A DNA stretch of 64,000 nt from Staphylococcus arlettae (GCF_002902345.1 NZ_PPQB01000010.1:151185-215184), one strand, 5' to 3'; numbered from the stretch's first letter, positions 19,269 through 31,750 are shown. Program-made: numbers and translations. The notes: a model not told the origin generated them from the letters alone.

Positions 19269-21800
19269 ATGGGTTTTTTATCAAAGATAGCTGATGGTAA
19301 TAATAAAGAAGTAAAGCGCCTTGGTAAATTAGCAGACAAAGTTCTCAAGTTAGAAGAGGACATGTCTATATTAACTGATGAAGAAATAAAAGAAAAAACA
19401 AAATCGTTTCAAGATAAAGTACAGGCAGAAGAAGATGTACAGAAGCAAAATAAAATATTAGACGAGATTTTACCAGAAGCTTTTGCCTTAGTAAGAGAAG
19501 GTTCAAAACGTGTCTATAATATGATACCGTACCGTGTTCAAATTATGGGTGGTTTAGCAATCCATAAAGGTGATATTGCTGAAATGCGTACAGGTGAAGG
19601 TAAAACGTTAACCGCTACAATGCCGACATATTTAAATGCCTTAGCAGGTCGTGGTGTTCATGTTATTACAGTCAATGAATACTTAGCGAGCAGTCAAAGT
19701 GAAGAAATGGCAGAACTATATAATTTCTTAGGGTTGTCAGTAGGCGTAAATTTAAACAGCAAAACAACAGCTGAAAAACGAGAAGCATACGCATGTGATA
19801 TCACTTATAGTACGAATAATGAATTAGGATTTGACTATTTGCGTGATAATATGGTGAATTATGCTGAAGAACGCGTTATGCGTCCACTACATTACGCTAT
19901 TATTGACGAAGTCGATTCTATTTTAATTGATGAAGCACGTACACCATTGATTATTTCAGGAGAAGCTGAAAAATCAACGTCATTATATACACAAACAAAC
20001 GTCTTTGCGAAGATGTTAAAAAGTGAAGATGACTTTAATTATGATGAAAAAACTAAAGCAGTGCAATTAACAGAACAAGGTATTGATAAAGCAGAACGTA
20101 TGTTTAAAATCGATAACCTTTATGACGTTAAGAATGTTGATATTATTAGTCACATTAATACTGCTTTACGTGCACACGTGACACTTCAACGCGATGTTGA
20201 TTATATGGTCAATAATGGAGAAGTATTAATTGTCGACCAATTTACTGGTCGTACGATGCCTGGACGTAGATTCTCTGAAGGCTTACATCAAGCGATTGAA
20301 GCTAAAGAAGGCGTTAAAATTCAAAATGAATCTAAAACTATGGCGTCAATTACTTTCCAAAACTACTTCCGTATGTATAATAAATTAGCTGGTATGACCG
20401 GAACAGCTAAAACGGAAGAAGAAGAATTTCGTAACATTTACAATATGACAGTGACACAAATTCCAACGAATAAACCTGTACAACGTGTCGATAAACCTGA
20501 CTTAATTTACATTAGTCAAAAAGGTAAGTTTGATGCAGTTGTAGATGATGTCATTGACAAACATAAACAAGGACAACCTGTATTGCTAGGTACAGTTGCA
20601 GTTGAAACAAGTGAATATATTTCTAACTTACTAAAAAAACATGGTATTCGTCATGATGTGTTAAACGCCAAAAACCATGAACGCGAAGCCGATATAGTTG
20701 CAGGTGCTGGTCAAAAAGGTGCAATTACTATTGCGACAAATATGGCTGGACGTGGTACAGATATCAAGCTTGGTGATGGCGTAGAAGAATTAGGTGGTTT
20801 AGCAGTCATTGGTACGGAACGACATGAATCACGTCGTATTGATGATCAATTACGTGGTCGTTCTGGTCGTCAAGGTGACAAAGGTGATAGTCGATTTTAT
20901 TTATCGCTACAAGATGAATTGATGGTCCGCTTCGGTTCAGAAAGATTGCAAAAAATGATGAATCGCTTAGGTATGGATGACTCTACTCCTATTGAATCCA
21001 AAATGGTATCACGTGCTGTAGAATCTGCACAAAAACGAGTAGAAGGTAATAACTTTGATACTCGTAAACGTATTCTTGAATATGATGATGTACTACGTAA
21101 ACAACGTGAAATTATTTATGGCGAACGTAATAATATCATTGATAACGAGAATAGTTCAGAGTTAGTCAATGCCATGTTGCAATCAACATTACAACGTAGC
21201 GTGACATATTATATTAATGATGATGAGGAAGAACCAGATTATGAACCATTTATCAACTACATTGATGATGTGTTCCTTAATGAAGGTGAACTTAAAGTAT
21301 CTGATGTTAAAGGAAAAGACAGTGAAGATATTTATAATCTTGTTTGGCAAAAAGTTGAAGCTGCATTGGCAGAACAAAAAACAGAGATTGGCGATCAATT
21401 CCCTGAGTTTGAACGTATGATTTTATTACGTTCAATTGATACGCACTGGACTGATCATATAGATACTATGGATCAATTAAGACAAGGTATTCACTTACGT
21501 TCCTATGGTCAACAAAACCCATTACGTGACTATCAAAACGAAGGTCATCAATTGTTTGATAGCATGATGGAAAATATTGAAGAAGATGTAAGTAAATACA
21601 TCTTGAAATCTGTAGTATCGGTTGAAGATGATATTGAAAGAGATAAAACAACAGACTTCGGTAAAGCGGAGCATGTTTCGGCAGAAGATGGTAAAGAAAA
21701 AGCTAAAGCACAACCATTTGTGAAAGATGAACATATTGGTCGTAATGACCCTTGTCCATGTGGTAGTGGTAAAAAATATAAAAATTGTCACGGTGCTTAA
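19269..21800 (+). CDS. secA: Preprotein translocase ATPase SecA
   Basis: Motor ATPase of general secretion, 843 aa, pushing unfolded preproteins through SecYEG. Walker A MRTGEGKT near residue 103, [19 protein letters not shown] near 210, the preprotein cross-linking domain, helicase motif [18 protein letters not shown] near 545, and the C-terminal zinc motif [23 protein letters not shown] precedes the ATG. SecG is encoded about 36 kb downstream. Confidence 0.97.
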   Translation: MGFLSKIADGNNKEVKRLGKLADKVLKLEEDMSILTDEEIKEKTKSFQDKVQAEEDVQKQNKILDEILPEAFALVREGSKRVYNMIPYRVQIMGGLAIHKGDIAEMRTGEGKTLTATMPTYLNALAGRGVHVITVNEYLASSQSEEMAELYNFLGLSVGVNLNSKTTAEKREAYACDITYSTNNELGFDYLRDNMVNYAEERVMRPLHYAIIDEVDSILIDEARTPLIISGEAEKSTSLYTQTNVFAKMLKSEDDFNYDEKTKAVQLTEQGIDKAERMFKIDNLYDVKNVDIISHINTALRAHVTLQRDVDYMVNNGEVLIVDQFTGRTMPGRRFSEGLHQAIEAKEGVKIQNESKTMASITFQNYFRMYNKLAGMTGTAKTEEEEFRNIYNMTVTQIPTNKPVQRVDKPDLIYISQKGKFDAVVDDVIDKHKQGQPVLLGTVAVETSEYISNLLKKHGIRHDVLNAKNHEREADIVAGAGQKGAITIATNMAGRGTDIKLGDGVEELGGLAVIGTERHESRRIDDQLRGRSGRQGDKGDSRFYLSLQDELMVRFGSERLQKMMNRLGMDDSTPIESKMVSRAVESAQKRVEGNNFDTRKRILEYDDVLRKQREIIYGERNNIIDNENSSELVNAMLQSTLQRSVTYYINDDEEEPDYEPFINYIDDVFLNEGELKVSDVKGKDSEDIYNLVWQKVEAALAEQKTEIGDQFPEFERMILLRSIDTHWTDHIDTMDQLRQGIHLRSYGQQNPLRDYQNEGHQLFDSMMENIEEDVSKYILKSVVSVEDDIERDKTTDFGKAEHVSAEDGKEKAKAQPFVKDEHIGRNDPCPCGSGKKYKNCHGA

Positions 21801-21811
21801 TGCTGTCGTGT

Positions 21812-21847
21812 AGAGCCTGGAGCATATTATTGTTCTAGGTTCTTTTG
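21812..21847 (+). terminator. Terminator after secA
   Basis: AGAGCCTGGAGCA (21812-21824) pairs with TGTTCTAGGTTCT (21831-21843) using G-U pairs, followed by TTTTG. Confidence 0.65.
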
Positions 21848-22050
21848 TATCGTTGAAAGTTATCACTAAACAAGAAATTGATGACACAGAGTGTCATGCA
21901 CAAGCAACGTTAGAGGCATCATCAATGCTAATTACAGTAATAATTTATTGACTGAGGGACTAGGAGAATAAACTTACACAATGTAGACTATAATTAGAAG
22001 TGACAATTTATGTTAAAATATTAATAAAACGTTATTTAGGAGCGATGACT

Positions 22051-23167
22051 ATGGAATTATCAGAAATAAAACGTAATATAGAGCACAATGCTGACAAGTT
22101 AGAACAACTTAGGGGGTCTCTTTGACTTAGAAGAAAAAGAGACAAATATTCAAGAATATGAAGAAATGATGACTGACCCTAACTTTTGGGATGACCAAAA
22201 TACGGCGCAGAGCGTCATTGATAAAAATAATGCTCTAAAATCTGTAGTAACCGAATTTAGAAAGTTAGAATCACAGCTAGAGGATATGGATGCTACACGC
22301 GAATTACTTGCAGAAGAACAAGATGAAGATATGCAAGCAGACCTAGTAACGCAAGTTCAAGCATTTAAAGGTGATTTAGATCAATTTGAATTACAATTAT
22401 TATTAGATGGACCTTATGACGCAAATAATGCAATCTTAGAATTACATCCAGGTGCTGGTGGTACTGAATCACAAGATTGGACGAGTATGCTATTAAGAAT
22501 GTACCAACGTTATTGTGAACAAAAAGGCTTTAAAGTTGAAACTGCCGATTATTTACCCGGTGATGAAGCGGGCGTGAAAAGTGTAACAATAGTCGTTAAA
22601 GGTCATAATGCTTACGGCTATTTGAAAGCAGAAAAAGGCGTTCACCGACTCGTTCGTATATCACCGTTTGATTCTTCAGGTAGACGTCATACGTCATTTG
22701 CATCGTGTGATGTAATTCCAGAATTTAATAATACAGAAATTGAAATTGATATTAATCCAGATGATATTACCGTAGATACGTTCCGTGCATCAGGAGCTGG
22801 TGGTCAGCACATTAACAAAACTGAATCAGCGATACGTATTACTCATCACCCTACAGGTATAGTAGTAAATAACCAAAATGAACGTTCACAAATTAAAAAC
22901 CGTGAAGCTGCTATGAAGATGTTAAAATCTAAATTATATCAACTTAAATTAGAAGAACAAGAGCAAGAAATGGCAGCAATTCGAGGAGAACAAAAAGAAA
23001 TAGGCTGGGGCAGTCAAATTCGTTCTTATGTTTTCCATCCATATTCTATGGTTAAAGACCATCGTACAAATAAAGAAACAGCTAAAGTAGATGCTGTGAT
23101 GGATGGTGACATAGGGCCATTTATCGAAGCATACCTAAGAAGTCAAATGGATCAAGCTGAAGAGTAA
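22051..23167 (+). CDS. prfB: Peptide chain release factor 2, with programmed +1 frameshift
   Basis: Release factor for UAA and UGA, 371 aa after frameshifting. ATG 22051 opens a 24-codon frame ended by an in-frame TGA at 22123-22125. The slippery CTT TGA C (22120-22126) follows AGGGGG (22111-22116), the internal anti-SD stimulator. A +1 slip reads CTT then GAC and continues to 23167, i.e. join(22051..22122,22124..23167). The stop-recognising SPF tripeptide and catalytic GGQ (GAGGQHINK) are present. It is autoregulated: scarce RF2 gives more frameshifting. TTTAGGAGCGATGACT supplies the start. Confidence 0.96.
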
Positions 23168-23289
23168 TACATTAATAGTTCCAACAGTAGACTTTGAAAT
23201 ATAGGATTAACAATTTACCTTATAGCGATAAACGACTATGTAAGTGCAATACTTTGCGATGACATACGTGATGATGGATTTAATAATTA

Positions 23290-23317
23290 AGCAAGCAATA
23301 TATTGCTTGCTATGACT
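23290..23317 (+). terminator. Palindromic hairpin after prfB
   Basis: AGCAAGCAATA/TATTGCTTGCT is a perfect 22-base palindrome (23290-23311), with TTTT a few bases on. Probably the prfB terminator, though the T-run is offset. Confidence 0.5.
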
Positions 23318-23462
23318 TTTCCACTTTTAAATTTTTGAAATATCAATGAATAGAAGGCATAATTTAAGTAACTTTAATAATTAAGTTGGTATGAAAATTG
23401 ATTTTCTTGTTTGTTATAATAAAAGCAAGTATAATCATTGTTTAAACAAGGAGGCGTATGTC

Positions 23463-24104
23463 ATGGGTGTACATCAATATTTTAAACGCTTATCCGATTT
23501 GGAAAAGTTAATCAGACTACCAGGAAAATTTAAATATTTTGAGCATAATGTAGCTGCGCATTCATTTAAAGTTACAAAAATCGCGCAATATTTAGCAACT
23601 GTGGAAGAGTATAACGGCAACGAAGTGGATTGGAAAAGCTTATATGAAAAAGCATTAAACCATGACTTTGCTGAAATTTTCACAGGAGATATTAAAACTC
23701 CGGTGAAATACGCTAGTGGCGAATTGAAAAAATTGTTTTCTCAAGTTGAAGAAGAAATGGTAGATACTTTTATTAGTGAAGAAATACCTACACCTTATCA
23801 AGATGTTTATCGAGAACGATTACAGGAAGGTAAGGATGATTCATTAGAAGGACAAATATTATCAGTTGCTGATAAAATTGACTTATTATATGAAACTTTC
23901 GGAGAAATTCAAAAACGTAACCCGGAACAGCTCTTCTTTGAAATTTATGAAATGTCTTTAGAAACAATTATGCAATTTGACCATTTAAGTTCGGTACAAG
24001 ATTTCATAGACAACGTAATTCCTGAAATGTTAACTGAGAAATTTATTCCAAAATCTGAATTGCGTGAAACAACAATGGCAATTTTAAATAAAAGAAATGA
24101 GTGA
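23463..24104 (+). CDS. HD-domain 5'-deoxynucleotidase (YfbR-like)
   Basis: A 213-aa HD-domain protein: AAHSFKVTKIAQYL supplies the first His near residue 34, the HD pair is in NHDFAEIFTGDIKTP near residue 67, and a later Asp is in SVADKIDLLYE near residue 140. This resembles YfbR, a metal-dependent dNMP 5'-nucleotidase. Substrate is inferred. AAGGAGG eight bases before ATG 23463 sets the start; the frame upstream of it has no site. Its stop nearly touches csbA. Confidence 0.78.
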   Translation: MGVHQYFKRLSDLEKLIRLPGKFKYFEHNVAAHSFKVTKIAQYLATVEEYNGNEVDWKSLYEKALNHDFAEIFTGDIKTPVKYASGELKKLFSQVEEEMVDTFISEEIPTPYQDVYRERLQEGKDDSLEGQILSVADKIDLLYETFGEIQKRNPEQLFFEIYEMSLETIMQFDHLSSVQDFIDNVIPEMLTEKFIPKSELRETTMAILNKRNE

Positions 24105-24109
24105 CATAT

Positions 24110-24343
24110 ATGATTTGGTATATACTCGCATCATTCTTCCCGTGTATACTTGTCATTTTATTTAGTGTGGTGACTAGAAGTAAATGGGTTGGTACAATTT
24201 TAGTACTCGTCTTAATCGGTGCATCGATTCAAAAAGGTTTTTTTCATAATGAGTGGATTATCTTTATTGATGTAGTATCCATACTTGCAGGGTACGTGAT
24301 TATTGACCAATTACAATTGCATAAAAAAGAAGATGAAGATTAA
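24110..24343 (+). CDS. csbA: CsbA-like membrane protein (DUF2198)
   Basis: A 77-aa protein with two to three hydrophobic segments and a charged tail (KKEDED). It matches CsbA of Bacillus, a sigma-B controlled membrane protein that likewise precedes uvrBA; the role is unknown. ATG 24110 aligns with the short Bacillus protein; a GTG at 24101 overlaps the previous stop. Probably co-transcribed with the HD-domain gene. Confidence 0.75.
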   Translation: MIWYILASFFPCILVILFSVVTRSKWVGTILVLVLIGASIQKGFFHNEWIIFIDVVSILAGYVIIDQLQLHKKEDED

Positions 24344-24430
24344 CGGGTATATACAATGTATAAACAGTTCGATTGCAATAAATGCTGTTTAATAAGTATA
24401 CTTATATAACTCAATAACAAACATGAAAAA

Positions 24431-24462
24431 ACAAACATAGTGTGAACTGTGTTTGTTTTTTT
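24431..24462 (+). terminator. Terminator after csbA
   Basis: ACAAACATAG (24431-24440) pairs with CTGTGTTTGT (24447-24456), with a run of Ts. Confidence 0.8.
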
Positions 24463-24492
24463 CTATGTGTGAGTGAGAGTAATCATTTTAAA

Positions 24493-24506
24493 CGAACAAA
24501 TGTTTG
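24493..24506 (+). promoter_or_regulatory. LexA (SOS) box of uvrBA
   Basis: CGAACAAATGTTTG fits the Gram-positive SOS consensus CGAACRNRYGTTYG at every position. It overlaps the -35 of a likely promoter (TTGTAT 24505-24510, 17 bases, TAAAAT 24528-24533). A second, imperfect CGAACAGAATCTGTT starts at 24514. Confidence 0.88.
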
Positions 24507-24640
24507 TATATTTCGAACAGAATCTGTTAAAATAGTATGCAAGTGAAATAGATTTTAAACAATTGATATAATTAATAATCTACAGTATGAGCAATGAATT
24601 AACTAACGTTAAACGTAATATATAGGAGGAATGTGTCACT

Positions 24641-26623
24641 ATGGAACATTATCCATTCAAATTAGTTTCCGACTTTGAACCAGAAGGTGACCAACCGGAA
24701 GCAATTCGAAAAATTGTCAATGGTGTGAATGCAGGAGAACGACATCAAACCTTACTAGGTGCTACAGGTACAGGAAAAACATTTACGATGAGTAATGTAA
24801 TTAAGGAAGTGGGCAAACCGACCTTGATTATTGCCCATAATAAAACCTTAGCAGGACAATTATACAGTGAATTTAAAGAATTTTTTCCAGAAAATAGAGT
24901 AGAGTATTTTGTAAGTTATTACGATTATTATCAACCAGAAGCATATGTACCTTCTACCGATACATTTATTGAAAAAGATGCTTCAATCAATGATGAAATA
25001 GACCAATTGCGACATTCTGCAACAAGTGCCTTATTTGAACGTGATGACGTTATAATTATTGCCAGTGTTAGTTGTATTTATGGTTTAGGTAATCCAGATG
25101 AATATCGTGATTTAGTTGTGAGTGTACGTGTTGGTATGGAAATGGATCGTAGTGAACTATTGCGCAAATTAGTAGATGTACAATATACGAGAAATGATAT
25201 TGATTTTAGACGTGGAACATTTAGAGTGAGAGGCGATGTTGTAGAAATTTTCCCAGCCTCACGTGAAGAAATGTGTATCCGCGTTGAGTTTTTTGGAGAT
25301 GAAATAGATCGCATTCGTGAAGTGAATTATTTAACAGGTGAAGTATTGAGAGAACGAGATCATTTTGCGATTTTCCCAGCTTCTCACTTCGTTACACGTG
25401 AAGAAAAAATGAAATCAGCAATACAACGTATCGAAAATGAATTAGCTGAACAATTAGAAAAATTACGCAGTGAAAATAAATTATTAGAAGCACAGCGTTT
25501 AGAACAACGTACCAATTATGATTTAGAAATGATGCGAGAAATGGGCTTTTGTTCTGGTATTGAAAACTATTCGGTGCACTTAACATTGAGACCGTTAGGC
25601 TCCACACCATACACATTATTAGATTATTTTGGAGACGACTGGTTAGTTATGATTGATGAGTCTCATGTTACTTTGCCTCAAATAAGAGGTATGTATAATG
25701 GTGACCGTGCACGTAAGCAAGTATTGGTGGATCATGGATTTAGACTACCTAGTGCACTTGATAATAGACCGCTCCAATTTGAAGAATTTGAGTCTAAAAC
25801 ACGTCAACTCGTTTATGTTTCTGCTACGCCAGGGCCATATGAATTAGAACATACCGATGAAATGGTCGAACAAATTATTAGGCCAACTGGTCTATTAGAT
25901 CCAAAAATTGATGTACGCCCTACAGAAAATCAAATTGATGATTTATTAGGTGAAATCCAAGGACGTATTGAAAATGATGAACGTGTACTTATTACGACAT
26001 TGACTAAAAAAATGAGTGAAGATTTAACGACCTATCTGAAAGAAGCGGGTATTAAAGTAAACTATCTTCATTCAGAAATTAAAACATTAGAACGTATTGA
26101 AATAATACGAGATTTACGTATGGGTACGTATGATGTCGTTGTAGGTATTAACTTATTACGTGAAGGTATAGATATACCAGAAGTATCCTTAGTTGTTATA
26201 TTAGATGCTGATAAAGAAGGGTTCTTGCGTTCTGAACGTTCCCTTGTACAAACGATAGGTCGTGCAGCACGTAACAGTAAAGGTGAAGTTATTATGTACG
26301 GTGATAAGATAACGGATTCTATGCAATATGCTTTAGATGAAACAGAACGTAGACGTCAAATACAAATGGCTTACAATGAAAAACATAATATTACACCGAC
26401 GACAATCAATAAGAAAATTCATGATGTTATTAGTGCTACGGTAGATTCAGATGAAACAAATGAACAACAACAAACAGAAGTACCGAAAAAACTTACGAAA
26501 AAAGAACGCGAAAAAACGATTCAAAATATCGAAAAAGAAATGAAGCAAGCAGCTAAAGACTTAGACTTTGAAAGAGCAACAGAATTACGTGACATGTTAT
26601 TCGAATTAAAAGCAGAAGGGTGA
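24641..26623 (+). CDS. uvrB: Excinuclease ABC subunit B
   Basis: Damage-verifying helicase subunit of nucleotide excision repair, 660 aa. Walker [11 protein letters not shown] near residue 38, the beta-hairpin [12 protein letters not shown] near residue 92 that clamps DNA, helicase motifs including QTIGRAARN near 540, and a C-terminal UVR motif binding UvrC. ATAGGAGG precedes ATG 24641. It is SOS-controlled and 8 bases upstream of uvrA. Confidence 0.97.
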   Translation: MEHYPFKLVSDFEPEGDQPEAIRKIVNGVNAGERHQTLLGATGTGKTFTMSNVIKEVGKPTLIIAHNKTLAGQLYSEFKEFFPENRVEYFVSYYDYYQPEAYVPSTDTFIEKDASINDEIDQLRHSATSALFERDDVIIIASVSCIYGLGNPDEYRDLVVSVRVGMEMDRSELLRKLVDVQYTRNDIDFRRGTFRVRGDVVEIFPASREEMCIRVEFFGDEIDRIREVNYLTGEVLRERDHFAIFPASHFVTREEKMKSAIQRIENELAEQLEKLRSENKLLEAQRLEQRTNYDLEMMREMGFCSGIENYSVHLTLRPLGSTPYTLLDYFGDDWLVMIDESHVTLPQIRGMYNGDRARKQVLVDHGFRLPSALDNRPLQFEEFESKTRQLVYVSATPGPYELEHTDEMVEQIIRPTGLLDPKIDVRPTENQIDDLLGEIQGRIENDERVLITTLTKKMSEDLTTYLKEAGIKVNYLHSEIKTLERIEIIRDLRMGTYDVVVGINLLREGIDIPEVSLVVILDADKEGFLRSERSLVQTIGRAARNSKGEVIMYGDKITDSMQYALDETERRRQIQMAYNEKHNITPTTINKKIHDVISATVDSDETNEQQQTEVPKKLTKKEREKTIQNIEKEMKQAAKDLDFERATELRDMLFELKAEG

Positions 26624-26631
26624 CATAAAGT

Positions 26632-29475
26632 ATGAAAGAGCCATCAATTGTAGTAAGAGGGGCGAGAGCCCATAATTTGAAAGATGTTGATATCGAGATA
26701 CCGAAAAATAAATTAATAGTGATGACAGGCCTTTCAGGTTCAGGTAAATCATCATTAGCATTTGATACGATTTATGCAGAGGGACAAAGACGTTACGTAG
26801 AATCATTAAGTGCTTATGCACGTCAATTTTTAGGACAGATGGATAAACCAGATGTAGATACGATTGAAGGTTTGTCACCAGCAATTTCAATCGATCAAAA
26901 AACAACAAGTAAAAATCCTAGATCTATCGTTGCAACTGTTACTGAAATTTATGATTATATTCGTTTACTTTATGCACGTGTAGGCAAGGCATACTGTCCA
27001 AATCATCATATCGAAATTGAATCGCAAACCGTACAACAAATGGTGGATCGTATTTTAGAATTAGAAGAACGTACAAAAATTCAACTATTAGCACCAATTG
27101 TCAATCATCGCAAAGGATCCCACGAAAAATTAATTGACGATATAAGTAAAAAAGGTTACGTGCGTGTGCGTGTAGATGGCAACATTATAGATGTAAATGA
27201 TGTTCCTCAATTAGATAAAAATAAAAATCACACGATAGAAGTAGTCATTGACAGATTAGTGGTCAAATCAGGTATTGAAGCACGTCTTGCCGATTCAATT
27301 GAGACAGCATTAAATTTGGCGGAAGGGAATTTAGTCGTTGATATTATAGATGGCGATGAACTTAAGTTTTCTGAAAACCATGCTTGTCCGATTTGTGGAT
27401 TCTCTATCGGTGAATTAGAACCACGTATGTTTAGTTTTAATAGTCCTTTCGGTGCTTGTCCTACCTGTGATGGTTTAGGTCAAAAATTAATGGTGGATTT
27501 AGATTTAGTAGTGCCAGATAAAAACGCTACATTAAATGATGGCGCAATTTTACCGTGGGAGCCTACTAGCTCTGATTATTACCCAACATTGTTAAAACGT
27601 GTATGCAAAGTTTATAAAATAAATATGGATAAACCATATAAAAAGTTAACAGATAGACAAAAAGATATTTTGATGTATGGTTCGAAAGGTAAAGAAATTG
27701 AATTTACTTTTGAACAACGTAACGGTCAAAAGCGTACACGTACGATGGAGTTTGAAGGGGTAGTTAACAACATCAATCGTCGTTATCACGAATCACCTTC
27801 AGAATATGTGAGAGAAATGATGAGTAAATACATGACTGAGTTACCATGTGAAACTTGTCATGGTCAACGTCTAAGTAAAGAAGCATTAGCAGTCTATGTA
27901 GCTGATTTAAATATCGGTGAAGTTATAAATAAATCAATTAAAGATGCATTGCACTTTTATGAAACGATTGAATTGTCAGCACAAGATCGTACAATTGCTG
28001 ACCAAATATTAAAAGAAATCATTTCAAGATTGAAGTTTTTATTTAATGTTGGCTTAGAATATTTGACGTTAAATCGTTCTTCAGGCACTTTGTCTGGTGG
28101 TGAGGCGCAACGTATTAGATTAGCGACTCAAATCGGTTCACGACTATCAGGTGTCTTGTATGTATTAGACGAACCATCCATCGGTTTGCATCAACGAGAC
28201 AATGATCGATTAATTGAGACATTGAAAGAAATGCGTGATTTAGGTAATACTTTAATCGTGGTTGAACATGATGATGATACTATGCGCGCAGCAGATTATT
28301 TAGTAGATGTTGGTCCGGGTGCTGGTAATCATGGTGGTGAGATTGTTGCGAGCGGTACACCGCAACAAGTTATGCAAGAAGCGCAATCTTTAACTGGTCA
28401 ATATTTAAGTGGTAAAAAACAAATCGATGTACCTGAACATCGTCGAGAAATTACGCAACGACAAATTCACGTTACTGGTGCACGTAGTAATAACTTAAAA
28501 AATGTAGATGTATCATTCCCATTATCAACAATGACTGTAGTTACAGGTGTATCTGGTTCTGGTAAGAGTTCATTAGTTAATGAAGTTTTATATAAATCTT
28601 TAGCTAAAGAAATTAATAAGTCAAAAGTTAAACCGGGTGATTGTGACGCAGTGACTGGTATTGAAGAATTAGATCGTATTATAGATATTGACCAATCACC
28701 TATTGGGCGTACACCACGTTCAAACCCTGCTACTTATACAGGGGTTTTTGATAATATCCGTGATATTTTTGCACAAACTAATGAAGCCAAAATACGAGGT
28801 TATAATAAAGGACGCTTCAGTTTTAATGTCAAAGGTGGACGTTGCGAAGCATGTAAAGGTGATGGTATTATCAAGATTGAGATGCACTTTTTACCGGATG
28901 TATATGTTCCGTGCGAAGTTTGTGATGGTTCCCGTTATAATCGTGAAACATTAGAAGTAACATATAAAGGGAAAAATATCGCAGATGTATTGAACATGAC
29001 CGCGGAAGAAGCGACTTATTTCTTTGAAAATGTACCTAAAATTCATCGCAAATTAAAGACACTTGTAGATGTTGGTTTAGGGTATGTGACTCTGGGTCAA
29101 CCAGCTACGACGTTATCTGGCGGGGAAGCACAACGTGTGAAATTAGCTTCAGAGTTGCATAAACGTTCTACTGGTCGTTCGATTTATATATTAGATGAAC
29201 CTACGACTGGATTACATGTAGATGATATTAGTCGACTTTTATCTGTACTTAATACGTTAGTTGAAAATGGCGATACAGTTGTCATTATTGAACATAATTT
29301 AGATGTCATTAAAACTGCTGATCACCTGATTGATTTAGGACCTGAAGGTGGCGATGGCGGTGGTACAATTATTGCTACTGGTACACCTGAAGATATAGCG
29401 GAAGTATCAGAAAGTTACACTGGACATTATTTAAAAACAGTATTAGCACGTGATAAAGCTAACCAAAAATCATAA
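26632..29475 (+). CDS. uvrA: Excinuclease ABC subunit A
   Basis: Damage-sensing ABC ATPase, 947 aa, dimeric, loading UvrB on lesions. Two Walker A motifs (GLSGSGKS near residue 33, GVSGSGKS near 640), two LSGGEAQR signatures, and zinc modules CPICGFSIG...CPTCDGLG and CEACKGDGI...CEVCDGSR. It ends the uvrBA operon, followed by a strong terminator. Confidence 0.97.
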   Translation: MKEPSIVVRGARAHNLKDVDIEIPKNKLIVMTGLSGSGKSSLAFDTIYAEGQRRYVESLSAYARQFLGQMDKPDVDTIEGLSPAISIDQKTTSKNPRSIVATVTEIYDYIRLLYARVGKAYCPNHHIEIESQTVQQMVDRILELEERTKIQLLAPIVNHRKGSHEKLIDDISKKGYVRVRVDGNIIDVNDVPQLDKNKNHTIEVVIDRLVVKSGIEARLADSIETALNLAEGNLVVDIIDGDELKFSENHACPICGFSIGELEPRMFSFNSPFGACPTCDGLGQKLMVDLDLVVPDKNATLNDGAILPWEPTSSDYYPTLLKRVCKVYKINMDKPYKKLTDRQKDILMYGSKGKEIEFTFEQRNGQKRTRTMEFEGVVNNINRRYHESPSEYVREMMSKYMTELPCETCHGQRLSKEALAVYVADLNIGEVINKSIKDALHFYETIELSAQDRTIADQILKEIISRLKFLFNVGLEYLTLNRSSGTLSGGEAQRIRLATQIGSRLSGVLYVLDEPSIGLHQRDNDRLIETLKEMRDLGNTLIVVEHDDDTMRAADYLVDVGPGAGNHGGEIVASGTPQQVMQEAQSLTGQYLSGKKQIDVPEHRREITQRQIHVTGARSNNLKNVDVSFPLSTMTVVTGVSGSGKSSLVNEVLYKSLAKEINKSKVKPGDCDAVTGIEELDRIIDIDQSPIGRTPRSNPATYTGVFDNIRDIFAQTNEAKIRGYNKGRFSFNVKGGRCEACKGDGIIKIEMHFLPDVYVPCEVCDGSRYNRETLEVTYKGKNIADVLNMTAEEATYFFENVPKIHRKLKTLVDVGLGYVTLGQPATTLSGGEAQRVKLASELHKRSTGRSIYILDEPTTGLHVDDISRLLSVLNTLVENGDTVVIIEHNLDVIKTADHLIDLGPEGGDGGGTIIATGTPEDIAEVSESYTGHYLKTVLARDKANQKS

Positions 29476-29488
29476 GAATTTTAATTTA

Positions 29489-29535
29489 GAGCAAAGTAGT
29501 CATTTGATATAGCAAATGGCTACTTTGCTCTTTTT
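29489..29535 (+). terminator. Terminator of uvrBA
   Basis: GAGCAAAGTAG (29489-29499) with CATTTG pairs with CAAATG and CTACTTTGCTC (ending 29530), followed by TTTTT. Confidence 0.9.
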
Positions 29536-29669
29536 ATGTGTCAGGACAAGGTTTATGAGACAAGGTCACAACGATGTACAACGCGAAAGCGCCTTTTTGT
29601 GACTAATCCATGTACCACCGTTGGTTGAATTATGGTAAGTTGAATTTAACCAATAAAGGGGGGATAAAA

Positions 29670-31733
29670 ATTATAGAAACAGAAAATTATAAAATTATTC
29701 TTCAAATTGTCAAGAACCCCGCAATTAAAAGTAAAACCTTAGAAACGCAATTTAATTTGTCACGTCGGCAATTAAGTTACAGAATTGACAAAATTAATCA
29801 ATGGCTTAGTAAAGCTTCATATGAACAAATAACACGGACGAAGCAAGGTCATTTTATCGTTGATCCTACTGTTAAGGAAGCGCTCAACATTGATGATGTC
29901 GATATATCTGTAAATGACAAAGAATTTTACAATGTAGAGCAACGTCAGTACATTATTTTATTAATGTTATTTAACTCTACACCTTATTTATCATTAGATC
30001 ATTTTGCGTTAGATCTTAAAGTAAGTAAAAATACTGTGCTTAATGATATAAAAAAAGTGAAAACACAGTTAGCTCAATACAATTTAACGTTACGTTATTC
30101 TCGAAAACAAGGATATGCCTTAATGGGTGATGAATTACAAACACGTAAATTGGCGATCAAACTTATTATTAACAGTACACATACACAATTGTCTAGTCAC
30201 GAGATGAGACATTTTCTAGGTGTAACTGAAGATGATATGACGATAATTAATAAGCAAATGACCAAGATTGAAAGTTTTTTACGGAAAAAGTATGTAGATC
30301 ATAGTTTAAATCTGTTCCCATATTTACTGAATATATTTTTTAATCGTATTGAACAAGGTTACATCATTAACCATTTTAAAATAGATTATAGTGCTTTGTC
30401 AGATACACAAGAATACAAAGCTACAGAAATTTTATTGGAGCCATTTTCTGATGTACCTATGGAAGAAAGGTTATATGTTACTTTGCACTTACTATCAACG
30501 AGCATGCAATGGTCAGAACAGCCAGAAACTACTGCTTTTCCACAATTGAAGTCAGTGCTTATTACTACACTACAACGATTTGAACAAATAACCTGTATTC
30601 AATTTGAGAATAAAGATCAACTTTTGAAACAATTACTATGGCATATGAAACCCGCATTTTATCGTATTAAATATCAATTATCTGATATCCAAGAGTTAGA
30701 AAATCCATTACATGGAGAATATCGAGAGCTGTTTCATTTAGTAAAGCAATCGATCCAACCGCTTGAACATTATTTAGGTCAAACATTGCCTGATAATGAA
30801 ATTGCATATTTAACAATGCTTATCGGTGGCAGTCTGAGACGACAAGATATTGATATTGAACAAAGCTTAAAAGCAGTTGTAGTGTGCACGCAAGGGCATT
30901 CTGTATCACAGATGATGTTGCAAGAACTTAGAGGCCTATTTCCAGAAATTATCTTTTTAGATGCTTTGTCATTATCAGCATTTAATAATTATTCTTTAGA
31001 TTATGATATCGTCTTTGCGCCCATGCATGTGATGACTACAAAAACATTATTTATTACAAAATCGTTTTTAAATGCGCAGGAGAAAAAATTATTGCGACAA
31101 GAAGTGTTGAAAACGTTTGGAGATTCTACGGAAAATACAATGAATGTTGAAGCCTTTATGGAAACGATTAAAGCACATGCCAATGTGTTTGATGAGGAAG
31201 GATTATACGAACGTATTAAAGATCATTTAGCTTATCTCCAACCAATAAGTACGATTAATTCAGCAACATTATCTTTAAATAATGAATTGAATTTAAAAGA
31301 TTTATTACCTACAACACATATAAAGCAATGTAATGAAGTTAAAACGATGGACGAAGCGATTGCATTAGCAAGTGAGCCATTATTAAGCGCACAATATATA
31401 GAACCTCAATATGTAGAAGCAATGCAACAACATTTTGATGATACTTATATGGTAATTCAAAATAACATCGCTATTCCACATGCCATGAGTGACGGTGGTG
31501 TAAAACGTACAGCTATGAGTATGCTCGTATTACAAGAGCCACTCATTATTAATAAGCAACATCCAATTCATATTATTGTTGTGATTGCTGCAACGGATAA
31601 GGTAAAACACTTGAGACCTTTGTTACAGCTAAGAGATTTGGCACAAAGCAACCAAGATATCAACTGTATTCAAGAAGCACAAACAATACAAGAAATCGTT
31701 CAAATTATTGAACAGTATTCCAAAATTGAATAA
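29670..31733 (+). CDS. gatR: PRD-containing PTS transcriptional regulator (BglG/MtlR type) of the gat operon
   Basis: A regulator of about 687 aa: N-terminal HTH/Mga-like domains (residues ~10-150), two PTS-regulation domains, an EIIB-like segment (VVVCTQGHSVSQMM) and a C-terminal EIIA-like domain with its His in NIAIPHAMSD. EIIA/EIIB parts let the PTS report galactitol by phosphorylation; HTH domains suggest DNA-binding activation. Start problem: AAAGGGGGG (29656-29664) faces no ATG/GTG/TTG. In frame at right spacing are ATT 29670 and ATA 29673 (then IETENYKII). ATG 29610 is in frame but has no ribosome site. Coordinates use ATT. The symbol is functional inference. Confidence 0.78.
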   Translation: MIETENYKIILQIVKNPAIKSKTLETQFNLSRRQLSYRIDKINQWLSKASYEQITRTKQGHFIVDPTVKEALNIDDVDISVNDKEFYNVEQRQYIILLMLFNSTPYLSLDHFALDLKVSKNTVLNDIKKVKTQLAQYNLTLRYSRKQGYALMGDELQTRKLAIKLIINSTHTQLSSHEMRHFLGVTEDDMTIINKQMTKIESFLRKKYVDHSLNLFPYLLNIFFNRIEQGYIINHFKIDYSALSDTQEYKATEILLEPFSDVPMEERLYVTLHLLSTSMQWSEQPETTAFPQLKSVLITTLQRFEQITCIQFENKDQLLKQLLWHMKPAFYRIKYQLSDIQELENPLHGEYRELFHLVKQSIQPLEHYLGQTLPDNEIAYLTMLIGGSLRRQDIDIEQSLKAVVVCTQGHSVSQMMLQELRGLFPEIIFLDALSLSAFNNYSLDYDIVFAPMHVMTTKTLFITKSFLNAQEKKLLRQEVLKTFGDSTENTMNVEAFMETIKAHANVFDEEGLYERIKDHLAYLQPISTINSATLSLNNELNLKDLLPTTHIKQCNEVKTMDEAIALASEPLLSAQYIEPQYVEAMQQHFDDTYMVIQNNIAIPHAMSDGGVKRTAMSMLVLQEPLIINKQHPIHIIVVIAATDKVKHLRPLLQLRDLAQSNQDINCIQEAQTIQEIVQIIEQYSKIE

Positions 31734-31750
31734 AAATGAGGTGCGCTTAG

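Noticed and set aside
29581-29600. cre-like CGAAAGCGCC before the gat regulator
   Set aside because: Only part of the CcpA consensus is matched; the right half fails.
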